Assembly: GCA_020632885.1 (NCBI GenBank)
Contig: JACKEQ010000017.1
Location: 1 to 64,000, forward strand
DNA length: 64,000 nucleotides
Reading direction: 5' to 3'
From: Alphaproteobacteria bacterium
Lineage (GTDB): Bacteria; Myxococcota_A; UBA796; GCA-2862545
Under the pieces are notes generated by a model. The model worked only from the letters and a program-made list of their open reading frames with translations. It did not search any database and was not told the DNA's origin. This document shows, one piece after another, positions 34,685 through 43,099 of the stretch. Within the stretch, counting starts at the first letter, position 1, and each line of letters starts with the position of its first letter. Made by a program: the position numbers and the translations under genes.

Positions 34685-34709
34685 TACAACGAGCGACCCG
34701 GGGCCCGGT

Positions 34710-34812
34710 CCGGCCTCCACCTCGCCCACCATCGCGGGTGACGCCGGCCTCGCAGAGGGCGACGAACAGGGCTCGAGGTCGCAGACGACGACGGACGACG
34801 GGCTATCCCGGC
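34710..34812 (-). repeat. Deletion remnant of the Cys-rich lipoprotein gene (copy B)
   Basis: 34710-34772 is nearly identical to 32051-32116 (the 3' part of the lipoprotein gene), 34773-34802 matches 32217-32246 (codons of the mature N-terminus) and 34800-34812 matches 32309-32321 upstream of the gene. Internal blocks are missing and a one-base insertion breaks the frame, so the copy is non-coding. It lies in the 163-base gap between the Fic gene and the HEPN-like gene and, apart from the operator, is all that gap holds. Confidence 0.75.
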
Positions 34813-34817
34813 CGCAT

Positions 34818-35207
34818 TCATCCCCCTCGGACGCGAAGTGTCTTCACCTGCCTCAGCACACCCCGTGCCTTCTTCTGGGCGCTCCTGGCCATCGCGCCAG
34901 CGTCCATGTGAAGGTCATCCCCGTAGTCCGCGCGGGTGCGCCACGACCGCAGGTCGCCCAGCAGCTTCCTCAGCTGGACCGTCGACGGGTCCGCGCCACG
35001 CAGCTGCGAAGCCACCCACGCATGGGTGCGCGCGCTCCTGTCGACCCGCTCAGGGGCAGCCGCCTCGAGGTACTCCCGGGTCTCGAGAAGGGCGGCGTAG
35101 TAGTATCGTCCGACGGCGGCACGAAGCCCGGCATCCGCGGGTATCGTGCCTCCCTTCGCCTGTTCGGCGAGGTGGTTCGCGACGGTGAAGAGCTCCTCTG
35201 GGGTCAA
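34818..35207 (-). CDS. HEPN-like domain protein, 129 aa
   Basis: The start is taken as TTG 35207, which overlaps the stop of the upstream gene (TTGA) and has GAGCC-type purines before it. The sequence carries typical HEPN features: a first helix pair with LRAAVGRYYYAALLETREYL, the RxxxxH motif R57-SART-H62 that is the catalytic signature of HEPN RNases, and a late RTRADYGDDL segment resembling the RxxADY element of the superfamily. HEPN proteins of this size are often toxins of toxin-antitoxin or abortive-infection modules. The 299-aa partner would then be the antitoxin or sensor. Family assignment is from memory of motif patterns. Confidence 0.65.
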   Translation of the reverse strand: MTPEELFTVANHLAEQAKGGTIPADAGLRAAVGRYYYAALLETREYLEAAAPERVDRSARTHAWVASQLRGADPSTVQLRKLLGDLRSWRTRADYGDDLHMDAGAMARSAQKKARGVLRQVKTLRVRGG

Positions 35208-36103
35208 GTGGGCTCTGCCATGAGCAGGACCTGCCCTCCGCGGTCGTCCTCGGCACACGCCGCCATGCCGGAGCGGCCCCAGCGATGCGCCAGCTCGTCG
35301 TCGACCCGCTCGTAGTCGCCGGACGGCACAGCTGCGGCCACATGGAGCCACGACTGCGTCTCGTCCTCGGGATCCCACACCACACCAACCCGCACAGCCT
35401 CTACACCTCGGGTACCTGCTGCCATGCCCAGGGCAGTGATGAACGGGAGCCCGAGCTGCGGATGCTCGGCCAGCCAACCGTGAATCGCTTGGAAGTCTCC
35501 CTCGACATGCCCCACGTCAGGCTGGTGACGGCTCTCGAGCAGCGCGGCGAACAGGCTGGCGCGCTCGGCGCTCAGCCGCAGGAACAAGCCGGCGACATCG
35601 TGTGCGACCTCGCCCCCCGGGGGCGGGACCTCGCCGACGAGGACCAGTATCCAGGCCAACAACAGAGCCTCGTGCCGGGCGTTGACCTCCACGAGATCCG
35701 CGACCCCGACGTGAAGCGCCAGATCCGGCCGGGCGATGCGATGGAGTGCCACCGGCAGCTGCTCGTTGATCGACTCGAGCATCTGCAGAGCACGAAGCAG
35801 CTTGAAGGCCTGTTCGGCGCCGAGCATCTCGGTCGCCCTCTCCCGGAGGTCGACGAGCATGTCACCCACCGACTCCTGGAAGCCCCGCCAGAAGGGCGCC
35901 TCCGCCTGTGTCACCGCGACATTGAACCGCGCGACCAGGTTGGCTCCCCAGAGCAGCGCTTCCTGCGGGTCGATCTCGCTCGAGCTCGGGTGGAACAACG
36001 GCTCGGCCACCCGCGCTCGGACCTCGTCCATGAACCCGACCGCGAGCTCACGAATCTCGGGGTCGAGCTGTTCGGGCACCAGTGCGTGGGCGTGCGAGGT
36101 CAT
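35204..36103 (-). CDS. Hypothetical partner of the HEPN-like protein, 299 aa
   Basis: Starts at ATG 36103 (MTSHAHALVPEQLDPEI). The N-terminal two thirds are helical with several Leu-rich amphipathic helices (KLLRALQMLESINEQLP, EALLLAWILVLVGEV), and the C-terminal 90 residues are alpha/beta (VEAVRVGVVWDPEDE, WLHVAAAVPSGDYERV, GGQVLLMAEPT). No signal peptide or membrane span. I do not recognise it. The stop overlaps the TTG of the HEPN-like gene, so the two products are made together. The pair is flanked on both sides by remnants of the lipoprotein gene, which suggests an acquired cassette. Confidence 0.7.
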   Translation of the reverse strand: MTSHAHALVPEQLDPEIRELAVGFMDEVRARVAEPLFHPSSSEIDPQEALLWGANLVARFNVAVTQAEAPFWRGFQESVGDMLVDLRERATEMLGAEQAFKLLRALQMLESINEQLPVALHRIARPDLALHVGVADLVEVNARHEALLLAWILVLVGEVPPPGGEVAHDVAGLFLRLSAERASLFAALLESRHQPDVGHVEGDFQAIHGWLAEHPQLGLPFITALGMAAGTRGVEAVRVGVVWDPEDETQSWLHVAAAVPSGDYERVDDELAHRWGRSGMAACAEDDRGGQVLLMAEPT

Positions 36104-36181
36104 GGCACCCACATACCCCGATGGCGCGCCTTCAGCCGGCAGCACGCGCCGCCCGTGATCGGCGTGCGGAGTCCGGAGGTC

Positions 36182-36245
36182 GGCCTCCACCTCGTCGACC
36201 GTCGTCGTGACGCCGGCTTCACAAAGGCAGGTCTGAGCATGGTCA
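36182..36245 (-). repeat. Deletion remnant of the Cys-rich lipoprotein gene (copy C)
   Basis: 36182-36220 matches the 3' part of the lipoprotein gene (compare 32059-32096; the encoded CEAGVTTTVDEVEA parallels CEAGVTATVGEVEA), and 36224-36245 is identical to 32277-32298, which is the 5' end of the same gene including its ATG. The 180 bases in between are deleted. The copy abuts the pseudo-polymerase gene, whose stop codon (36243-36245) lies inside it. Confidence 0.75.
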
Positions 36246-38501
36246 TCCCGGCGGCAGCGGGATGGCGGCAGCCCAGGACCCCGGTTGCGGCGGGTCGCCC
36301 GGAAGCCACCCCAGGGCGCTCCGGACGGCGGGGTCCTCCACGGGGTCGCGCGGCTCGGTGGCCTTCGCGAGGGTCGGGACGGGCGGGGCCCCGCGGGCCA
36401 GGGCCGTGAGCCAGCCGGTGACGACGGGCCGATCGACGGCGGGCACCACGCGACCCACGAGCCCCTGGACCTCCTCGAAGGCCGACCGTGTGAGCGGGAC
36501 GTGGAGGGCGACGGTCTCCCCGTCCAGCCCGGCGAGGGCGGACCCCACGGCGATGGCCGCGCTGCCCTCGGGAGCCACGACCGCACGGCAGCCCGCGAGG
36601 CTCCCCGAGGTGGCGAGGAGCACGGGCCAGGCGGCCAGGAGGGCATCGAGGGCCTGGAGCGCACGCGGGTGACGCTGGTCCACCATGCTCTTCGCGCCCG
36701 TCACCGTGGTCGTGCAGCGCCAGGCCTGCAGGAGCCCGTACAGCCAGGGCCGGAAGACGGTCTCCAGGACGACCCGCGGCACGCTGCAGGTGCCGTCCGG
36801 CAGGTCGGGGTCCAGGACGAGGGATGCCGTGGCGCTGAAGTCCACGGCACGGTCGAGGAGCGGGGGGCCCAGGTGGTCGGTGAGGATGTCGGCGACCGCG
36901 CGCAGCCGGGTACGGTCGGGTCCCGTCAGCGGCTCGGCTCCCGGGGTCCCCGCGTTGTCGAACACCGCCTTCACGGCGTCGAACACCATCCGGTACTCGT
37001 TGCGCTTGATGACCGCCGGGGCGTCCATGGTCGTGAGCCGGGCCAGGCGGCCGTTTCGGTTCACGAGGCGGCGGTAGAGGTCGGTGAGCCCGTCTGGGAC
37101 GGCCTGGCCGACGGCCCCCACGCCGAAGATGCGGAGGCCGGCCGGGAGCACCGGGAGGACCTCGAGGAGGAGCCCGCTGCCCGCCAGGCGCGCGACCAGG
37201 GCGGGGGGCCCGGCCTCCCAGGTGCCTCCGGCCTCGACCACCCCGGACCCACCGAGCTCGGCGGCGTTCGTGAGCAGGGCGTCCACCTCCTCGCGCGTGA
37301 TGCCGAGGGCCTCGGCGACCTCGTCGAGGCGCCAGGGGTGGGGGACCGGCATCGCGAGCTCGACGTGACCGAAGCGCTCACGGCGCACGGTGGAGCTGCC
37401 GACCTCGACGCCGCAGGTGCCGCACACGGCCCCGCGGTGCATCAGGCCCTGGAGGGCACCGCAGGCACACGCGTAGTCCTTCACGGGACCGAAGATCCGC
37501 TCACAGCACAGGCCGCCGGGCACGGGGTTCCTGTGCATGTCCAGCGTGTCGGCCGACACCACACGCCCGCTCGAGAACGCCCGGAGGGTCTCGGTGTCCG
37601 CCCAGCGCAGGACGGCCCCGCGCGCACCGAACCCGCCCATCAGCCCGGCGGCCAGGAGCGCACGCCGGCCGATCAGCACGCTCGTGGGCACCTGGGTCGC
37701 CGCCACGTGGGGCCAGTCGCCGCGGAGGACCTGCTCGTACGCCTGGGCCCGGCCGACGTCGCACTTCAGCGTGGCGAGCTCCCAGGCCGTCCAGGGAGCC
37801 CCGGCCTGGACCAGGCTGGCGCGCAGGGCTGCCGGCACGGGCGCCCCGCCGGAGTCCTCCCGGGTGCGGGTCGGGGCGTCGCCGACCTCTGTGTACGGCC
37901 CGACGGACCGGGCGTGGAGCACGTCGTCCACGCTGATGGCCCGGGCGACCTCCACCTCTCCGCCGTCCCACGCCTGCAGGCCCTCCTGGTCCCTCAGGGC
38001 GACCACGGTGGCCCGGCGGCCGCTTCGGTCCTCGAGCACGTCGCCGACGCTCAGGGGACGCCGGAAGGCCAGGGTGATCGAGGCGCCCACGAGGACCTCG
38101 GCGCTGTCGAGCACCGGCTCCGCGGCGGACACCCTTGCGGGCGGGCCGCCGACGGTCCGGCTGCCGGGCGCGCGCAGCGACACGTCCTCGAAGGGATCGA
38201 CCGGGGTGTTCAGGACGGCGGCGCGGATGCGCTCCTCCGCCGTGCTCGAGACCCGCCGCTGCACGCGGCCGACCAGCACGTCACCCGGGGCCACGACGGT
38301 CCCGACCTCCACGATGCCCGCCGCGTCGAGCCCGGGAGGCCGCACGCCTCCGGGGAGCTCGGCGGTGACGGACCCGCGGGGGCCCCGGCACGTGAGGGAC
38401 ACGGTCTCTTCGACCGCGAGGGCCTCGGCCAGATCGGGGCCCACAGCACACCAGCGGTGGCCGTGGGGGCTCGGTGTGGAATCGACGGTCGACCAGGACA
38501 T
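36243..38501 (-). CDS. RNA polymerase beta/beta' fusion-like protein lacking catalytic residues (pseudo-polymerase), 752 aa
   Basis: Residues about 25-290 follow the C-terminal part of RpoB: LDAAGIVEVGTVVAPGDVLV, SLRAPGSRTVGG, then FRRPLSVGDVLEDRSGRRA and ARSVGPYTEV. Residues about 298-685 follow the N-terminal part of RpoC: GLCCERIFGPVKDYACACG, RRERFGHVELAMPV, LTDLYRRLVNRNGRLARL, RAVDFSATASLVL, and VALHVPLT. The zinc-ribbon Cys are kept with exact spacing (C345, C347, C360, C363), as are the clamp helices that bind sigma (about 472-516). The NADFDGD triad has become LAGLDGE (656-662), and the two active-site Lys of beta are Val155 and Arg163. Strong GGAGGTGAG precedes the ATG. It is 19 bases downstream of the WCX-MazF gene. 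Catalytically dead; may bind sigma factors or DNA. Confidence 0.88.
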   Translation of the reverse strand: MSWSTVDSTPSPHGHRWCAVGPDLAEALAVEETVSLTCRGPRGSVTAELPGGVRPPGLDAAGIVEVGTVVAPGDVLVGRVQRRVSSTAEERIRAAVLNTPVDPFEDVSLRAPGSRTVGGPPARVSAAEPVLDSAEVLVGASITLAFRRPLSVGDVLEDRSGRRATVVALRDQEGLQAWDGGEVEVARAISVDDVLHARSVGPYTEVGDAPTRTREDSGGAPVPAALRASLVQAGAPWTAWELATLKCDVGRAQAYEQVLRGDWPHVAATQVPTSVLIGRRALLAAGLMGGFGARGAVLRWADTETLRAFSSGRVVSADTLDMHRNPVPGGLCCERIFGPVKDYACACGALQGLMHRGAVCGTCGVEVGSSTVRRERFGHVELAMPVPHPWRLDEVAEALGITREEVDALLTNAAELGGSGVVEAGGTWEAGPPALVARLAGSGLLLEVLPVLPAGLRIFGVGAVGQAVPDGLTDLYRRLVNRNGRLARLTTMDAPAVIKRNEYRMVFDAVKAVFDNAGTPGAEPLTGPDRTRLRAVADILTDHLGPPLLDRAVDFSATASLVLDPDLPDGTCSVPRVVLETVFRPWLYGLLQAWRCTTTVTGAKSMVDQRHPRALQALDALLAAWPVLLATSGSLAGCRAVVAPEGSAAIAVGSALAGLDGETVALHVPLTRSAFEEVQGLVGRVVPAVDRPVVTGWLTALARGAPPVPTLAKATEPRDPVEDPAVRSALGWLPGDPPQPGSWAAAIPLPPG

Positions 38502-38520
38502 CTCACCTCCGCGGCCGATG

Positions 38521-39126
38521 CTACCCGGTCAGGGACGCCAGGAGACGGAGGCCCTGGAACACCTCCTGGACCCGGCTGGGTGACAGCCGTCCGATGTGCG
38601 GCCCCAGCGCGCTCCACGGGACCGAGGCCACCTGGGAGACCACGATGACGCTCCGCTGCGGGAGGTCGCCCTCGCCGGGATCCAGCAGCACGTTCGCGGG
38701 CTCGTTCGCGCGGCGGACATTCGAGGTCAGCGCGCAGACCACGACCGTGTCCACACGGCTGGCGTTCAGCGCGTCGTCCTGGAGGACGAGGTGGGGGTGC
38801 GGCAGGGCCGGGGTGGCGGGGTGGCGGGGGAGGGTCGCCCAGAACAGGTCGCCCTGGCGCACGGAGAGCTCGCGAGGCCGAGGCTCCACGTAGGCGACGG
38901 ACGCCCGTCGATGGTGAGCGGCCACCGACCTCCGGAGCGCCTGGGGTGCTACGACCTCGACCGCGGCGCCGTAGGACAGCGCGACGCGCTCGACGTCAGG
39001 GTGGTCGATCGGCAGCAACAGGTCGAGCGTGCCGTCCGGTCCGGGCTCCCAGCGGGACTCCGGGTGGTCGGACCTGGCGAGGTCGGCGGCGCTGGCGACG
39101 AAGCGGAGGCGCGCGAGGGCGGACAT
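38521..39126 (-). CDS. WCX (WYL C-terminal) domain fused to MazF/PemK-like domain, 201 aa
   Basis: Residues 1-75 match the C-terminal extension of WYL-type transcription regulators (ARLRFVASAADLAR, then DGTLDLLLPIDHPDVERVAL, YGAAVEVVAPQALRRSVA), without the WYL core or HTH. Residues about 88-201 look like MazF/PemK: RQGDLFWATL, HLVLQDDALN, VVVCALTSNVRRAN, RSVIVVSQVASV. The catalytic Thr position (Thr134) is kept, but the conserved catalytic Arg before Pro is His110, so RNase activity is uncertain. I have not met this fusion before. The gene lies 25 bases after the DUF5682-like gene and 19 bases before the pseudo-polymerase gene. Confidence 0.8.
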   Translation of the reverse strand: MSALARLRFVASAADLARSDHPESRWEPGPDGTLDLLLPIDHPDVERVALSYGAAVEVVAPQALRRSVAAHHRRASVAYVEPRPRELSVRQGDLFWATLPRHPATPALPHPHLVLQDDALNASRVDTVVVCALTSNVRRANEPANVLLDPGEGDLPQRSVIVVSQVASVPWSALGPHIGRLSPSRVQEVFQGLRLLASLTG

Positions 39127-39151
39127 GGGCGAACGACAGCCGAGACCGGCC

Positions 39152-41965
39152 TCACCGACCCAGGAGCCGGCTCCAGGACTGAAGGGCGTCCGGGTGGGCC
39201 ACCAGCAACGGGTGGGGCTCGCCGGTCTCGGAGGGCGCCTCGACGGGCACCTCGCCCCACGATCCGGCGGCACCGACCGCACGGGCCCACGCATCGGTGG
39301 CCTCCGGATGGGCGCCGACGAGCGTGCGTCCTGCCGTGGCAGCCTCCGAACGCACCGGTGTGGATGGGGTCTCCGCGGTGTCCGTGGCCTGGTCCCAGGG
39401 CGGCACCCAGGTGTCGAGAGCGGCCAGGCTCCGCGGCAGGGTGCGCGTGACCTCCTTGAACAGGGCGGGCAACACGTCGCCCTGCCGGTCGCGGAGGGAC
39501 GTGAGGAGGGCGGGCATCCACGGCAGCAACACCCTGTCGGGCAGCTCGGCGAAGGCCCGACCCAGGAGCTCGACCCCGAGCGGCGCGATGCGCGGGGCGA
39601 ACGACAGGGCGGCGAGCAGCCCCGAGAGGTAGCGCGGGTAGGCCTGGCGTCCCAGGGGGTGCTCGAGGACGTCGGCGAAGGCGCGGCGGAGCTCGTCCTC
39701 GTCGCGGAGCTGGACGAGCCACTCGGCCGCCCAGAGCAGGCCCTTCTTCTCGGGCTCCGCGGTCTGGGTGCCAGCCAGCTCGATGGCGATGACGAGCTGG
39801 CTGCGCGAGCAGCCCATGGCGAGCGCGAGGCTCTCGAGGGTGAAGACGAAGGCCAGCATGGCGGCCAGCTGCTCGGGCCGCGTGCCCCGGTCGGCGAAGC
39901 CCTCCGGGAGCTGCGTGCTGTAGTGGGCGTAGCCCGTGGCCACGAAGTCCTGGAGCCAGCCGGGCAGGCCGTCTGCCGTCGTGCGGAAGTGGGCCACGAG
40001 CCGCCGTACGGTCGCGAAGATCTCCTCGGCGTCGTCCGCACCCACCTCCGCGTCGAGGAGCTCGATCGACCGGCGTCCCAGGGCCTCCGAGAGGCGCGGG
40101 TTGTCGAGCAGGATGAGCGACCCCTCCACCGCCCGGAGCGCGGTGACGGTCTTGGCTTCCTGGCCGAAGGTGTCGGCAGAGAGCCTCTTCTCGAGGACCT
40201 GCTCCACCGTGACGCCCTCGAACGCGAGCTGGATGACGGCCCGTTGCTCGGCTCCGTGGAGCCCGACGTCCCAGCTCTCCTGGCGCGGCTCCATGCCCAG
40301 CTTGAGCTCGCCCATGATGGGCCTCGCCACCCGGGTGCCCGGCGTGAGCCACGAGAGCCGCCAGAGCAGCCGCGAGCAGCGGCGCTTCTCGGGCTCCTGG
40401 GTGAAGTCGAGGAGGACGCGCGTGATCCGGCGGGTCTGGGCCGTGATGCCCAGCGGTGCCAGCCGGTCGTAGACGTCCTGGACGAGCGGAGGCAGCGAGT
40501 CGTAGCCGACCTGCCCGACGCGGTCGCCGCCGAGCATCCGGTTGCAGAGCTGCCGGACGCTCCGCCGACCGGGCGGTCGGCCCTTCTCCAGGCAGGTCTC
40601 GGCGGCGTCGATGAAGTCGAAGGGGCTCGGCCGCTTCCGGGAGCGCATGCGGGCGAGGAGGATGGACGTCTCGTAGATGGCGATGGCGTCGGCGGTGGAG
40701 GCCAGGTACCGGTTCTTCCGAGCCGCCTGGACGATGCCGGTGACCCACCCGAGGAGCTCCGCGGCGTCGGCGTCCGCGAGGCGGGGTGGACCCGTGAGCA
40801 CCATGTCCAGCGAGAGCTGCATGGGGGGCTTCGCCACCTTCGGCTTCGTCCGCGGCGGCTTCCGGCTGATGGTGTAGGGCTCGAGGTTCCAGGTGGAGAG
40901 CGCCTTCTTCCAGCGGGACTCCGCCATGGCCACCGCACCGCGGGCATGGCCGAACTGCAGCTCGATGGCGGCGTAGGACGACGGGATGAAGCCGTACAGC
41001 CAGCGGGTGTCCGTGGGCTCGCCGGGGTCGTAGAGCGCCTCGGAGGCGAGCCCCCACTCCGGACAGCCGTCCTCCACGGCGTGGGCCGCGCCGCACACGA
41101 ACACGCACTCTTCAGGGGGTACCGAACGCTTCGCGAGCTCGCCCTTGATCCGGGTCCACATGAGCCGGTCGCGGCGACGGATCTCCTCCCGGGCGTGCGG
41201 AGTGGACCCGAGGCGCCGGAACAGGCTGCCGACGAGGAACAGGATCGCTCGGTAGGTCGCCGTGTTCGCGCCGATCGTGGGCTCTTCGACGTAGAGGCTC
41301 GTCCACTCCTCGAAGTGCGTCATCCGGGCGTTGGCGAGCAGCAGGTCGTGGAAGTCGCGGAAGGTGGGCTCGATGCCGCCCAGCTCGATGCCCACGGCGG
41401 AGCCGTGCAGGCGGGCCTCCTCGTCGTCGTCCTCGTCGTCGTGGACGGGCGTCTCGGGGTCGCTCGTGCGGTCGGCCCACTGGAACACGTGGTCCACCGA
41501 GCGGTCGACGAACACGAGCTCGACCTCGGGGTCCTGCAGCGCGTACGCCATGGCCTGGTACTCCGCGCTGAACTCCGTCAGCGGGGCCACCACCGAGAGG
41601 GGGGTCCAGCTCGCCGGGTGGCCCTCGACCTCGCCCGCGAAGGCCTGCAGCGCCACCGGGAGCGTGCAGTCGCGCAGGTCGGGCACGAGGCCCACGAGGT
41701 CCTCGCACATCTCGATGAACACGAGCTTCGGGCGCCGCTCCCGGAGCCAGCGCACCATGTGCACGGCGGACGCCGGTGAGTGGTGGATGACGGGGAAGAT
41801 CGGCAGGGGCTCCCGCCGGGCCCGATCGACGTCCGCGGCCAGGGTGTCGAACAGGCGCGCGAGGTCCGCTTCGTCCTCCGTGAAGGCGGCGGCGATGGCC
41901 CGCAGCTGCTCGAGCAGCGGATCGGGGGCCTCGGGGCCCACCGCGTCGTCGAGCGCGTCGCTCAA
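39152..41965 (-). CDS. DUF5682-like protein, 937 aa
   Basis: Start at TTG 41965, overlapping the MoxR stop (TTGA). The N-terminal part has the signature of this family, IFPVIHHSPASAVHMVRWL followed by RPKLVFIEMCEDLVGLVPDL, an esterase-like alpha/beta fold, with FVCGAAHAVEDGCP later (residue about 300). The C-terminal 500 residues are helical with many Leu and Arg. In other genomes the family occurs with MoxR ATPase, VWA and SWIM-domain genes, the same set as here. Biochemical activity is not established. A poly-Asp stretch (DDEDDDEEA) sits near residue 170. Upstream frames that extend over the ATPase gene are out-of-frame shadows. Confidence 0.85.
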   Translation of the reverse strand: MSDALDDAVGPEAPDPLLEQLRAIAAAFTEDEADLARLFDTLAADVDRARREPLPIFPVIHHSPASAVHMVRWLRERRPKLVFIEMCEDLVGLVPDLRDCTLPVALQAFAGEVEGHPASWTPLSVVAPLTEFSAEYQAMAYALQDPEVELVFVDRSVDHVFQWADRTSDPETPVHDDEDDDEEARLHGSAVGIELGGIEPTFRDFHDLLLANARMTHFEEWTSLYVEEPTIGANTATYRAILFLVGSLFRRLGSTPHAREEIRRRDRLMWTRIKGELAKRSVPPEECVFVCGAAHAVEDGCPEWGLASEALYDPGEPTDTRWLYGFIPSSYAAIELQFGHARGAVAMAESRWKKALSTWNLEPYTISRKPPRTKPKVAKPPMQLSLDMVLTGPPRLADADAAELLGWVTGIVQAARKNRYLASTADAIAIYETSILLARMRSRKRPSPFDFIDAAETCLEKGRPPGRRSVRQLCNRMLGGDRVGQVGYDSLPPLVQDVYDRLAPLGITAQTRRITRVLLDFTQEPEKRRCSRLLWRLSWLTPGTRVARPIMGELKLGMEPRQESWDVGLHGAEQRAVIQLAFEGVTVEQVLEKRLSADTFGQEAKTVTALRAVEGSLILLDNPRLSEALGRRSIELLDAEVGADDAEEIFATVRRLVAHFRTTADGLPGWLQDFVATGYAHYSTQLPEGFADRGTRPEQLAAMLAFVFTLESLALAMGCSRSQLVIAIELAGTQTAEPEKKGLLWAAEWLVQLRDEDELRRAFADVLEHPLGRQAYPRYLSGLLAALSFAPRIAPLGVELLGRAFAELPDRVLLPWMPALLTSLRDRQGDVLPALFKEVTRTLPRSLAALDTWVPPWDQATDTAETPSTPVRSEAATAGRTLVGAHPEATDAWARAVGAAGSWGEVPVEAPSETGEPHPLLVAHPDALQSWSRLLGR

Positions 41966-43074
41966 CGGTGGAGCTCCATCGCGTCCTTCCCGCCCTGCAG
42001 GAAGTCCTCCCACGGCCCGCCGTGCTCCTTGGCGCGCTTCTCGACGACGGCGTGCCAGAAGCGGTTCATCACCGTCAGGTCCTCCGGGATGCGGCGGACG
42101 AGCGTGCCCACCAGGGAGGTGGCCAGCGCGCGCGGCTCCAGCGCCAGGTCGCCGAAGAACTGCCCGTGCAGGACAGCGTCCTCGACCACGCCGATCTGCT
42201 CGGCCGTCGACAGCGCGGACTCGAGTCGCTCGTCGTCCGAGCTGGCGTTCTGGGCGGCGACGCGGAGGTCGGCGAAGGTCTGCAGGAGCACGTCCAGCAG
42301 GGCTGTCGGCATCTCGACGTCGAACGCGTTCCGCGCGAGGAGGTCCTTCACCCGGAACTCCACGATCTGCTTCTCGGACCTGCGGTTCGTCACCACCGGG
42401 ATCTGCACGAAGTTGAAGCGCCGCTTCAGCGCGCTCGAGAGGTCGTTGACGCCGCGGTCGCGCGAGTTGGCGGTGGCGATGATGTTGAAGCCGGGCTTGG
42501 CGAACACCACGTTGTCGTCGTCGAGCTCCGGGATGGTCACGTACTTCTCGGAGAGGATGGAGATCAGCGCGTCCTGCACGTCGCTCGTGCAGCGCGTGAG
42601 CTCCTCGAAGCGCCCGATCACCCCGTCCTGCATGGAGCTCATGATGGGCGAGGGGATGAGGGACTCGCGGCTCTGGCCCTTCCCGATGACCTCGGCGACG
42701 TTCCAGGCGTACTTGATGTGGTCCTCGGCCGTGCCCGCGGTGCCCTGGACCACCCGCGTGGAGTCGCCCGAGATGGCGGCCGCGAGCAGCTCGGCCAGCC
42801 AGGACTTCCCGGTGCCGGGGTCGCCGATGAGCAGCAGGCCGCGGTCGGAGGCCAGGGTGACGATGGCCTTCTCGACGAGGGCGGGGTGGCCGTACCACTT
42901 CTGCGGGATCTCGCGGTCCAGCCCGTCCTGCGGGCGGCTGCCGAGCACGAACACGCGGACCATGCGGGGCGACAGGCGCCACGAGAAGGGCCGGCGTCCG
43001 GTGTCGTGGGCCGCGAGCCACTCGAGCTCCTCGGCGTACTTCACCTCGGCGGGGGCGCGGAGTCGTTCGGTCAT
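41962..43074 (-). CDS. MoxR-type AAA+ ATPase, 370 aa
   Basis: Walker A is G84-DPGTGKS91, followed by a MoxR-like arrangement with LISILSEKYVTIPEL, NIIATANSRDRGVNDLSSA (sensor 1 region) and an RRF Arg-finger-type segment. The ATPase lies between VWA and DUF5682 genes, typical of MoxR-VWA systems in which the ATPase remodels a target that the VWA protein presents through its MIDAS site. The ATG at 43074 lies 25 bases after the VWA stop; its own stop overlaps the TTG start of the next gene. Cytoplasmic; substrate unknown. Confidence 0.94.
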   Translation of the reverse strand: MTERLRAPAEVKYAEELEWLAAHDTGRRPFSWRLSPRMVRVFVLGSRPQDGLDREIPQKWYGHPALVEKAIVTLASDRGLLLIGDPGTGKSWLAELLAAAISGDSTRVVQGTAGTAEDHIKYAWNVAEVIGKGQSRESLIPSPIMSSMQDGVIGRFEELTRCTSDVQDALISILSEKYVTIPELDDDNVVFAKPGFNIIATANSRDRGVNDLSSALKRRFNFVQIPVVTNRRSEKQIVEFRVKDLLARNAFDVEMPTALLDVLLQTFADLRVAAQNASSDDERLESALSTAEQIGVVEDAVLHGQFFGDLALEPRALATSLVGTLVRRIPEDLTVMNRFWHAVVEKRAKEHGGPWEDFLQGGKDAMELHR

Positions 43075-43099
43075 CGGGGGCTCCTCGAGGGATGGATCG

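Noticed and set aside
33578..34732. Longer Fic protein starting at 34732
   Set aside because: The extra 26 residues are encoded by the lipoprotein-gene remnant and by the palindromic operator; ATG 34654 is the natural start.
36243..38501. Genuine rpoB or rpoC fragment from misassembly
   Set aside because: Catalytic residues are replaced while the frame is intact, the beta/beta' joint is clean, and flanking genes are not ribosomal or rpl/rpo genes; it is a diverged paralogue, not a piece of the housekeeping genes.
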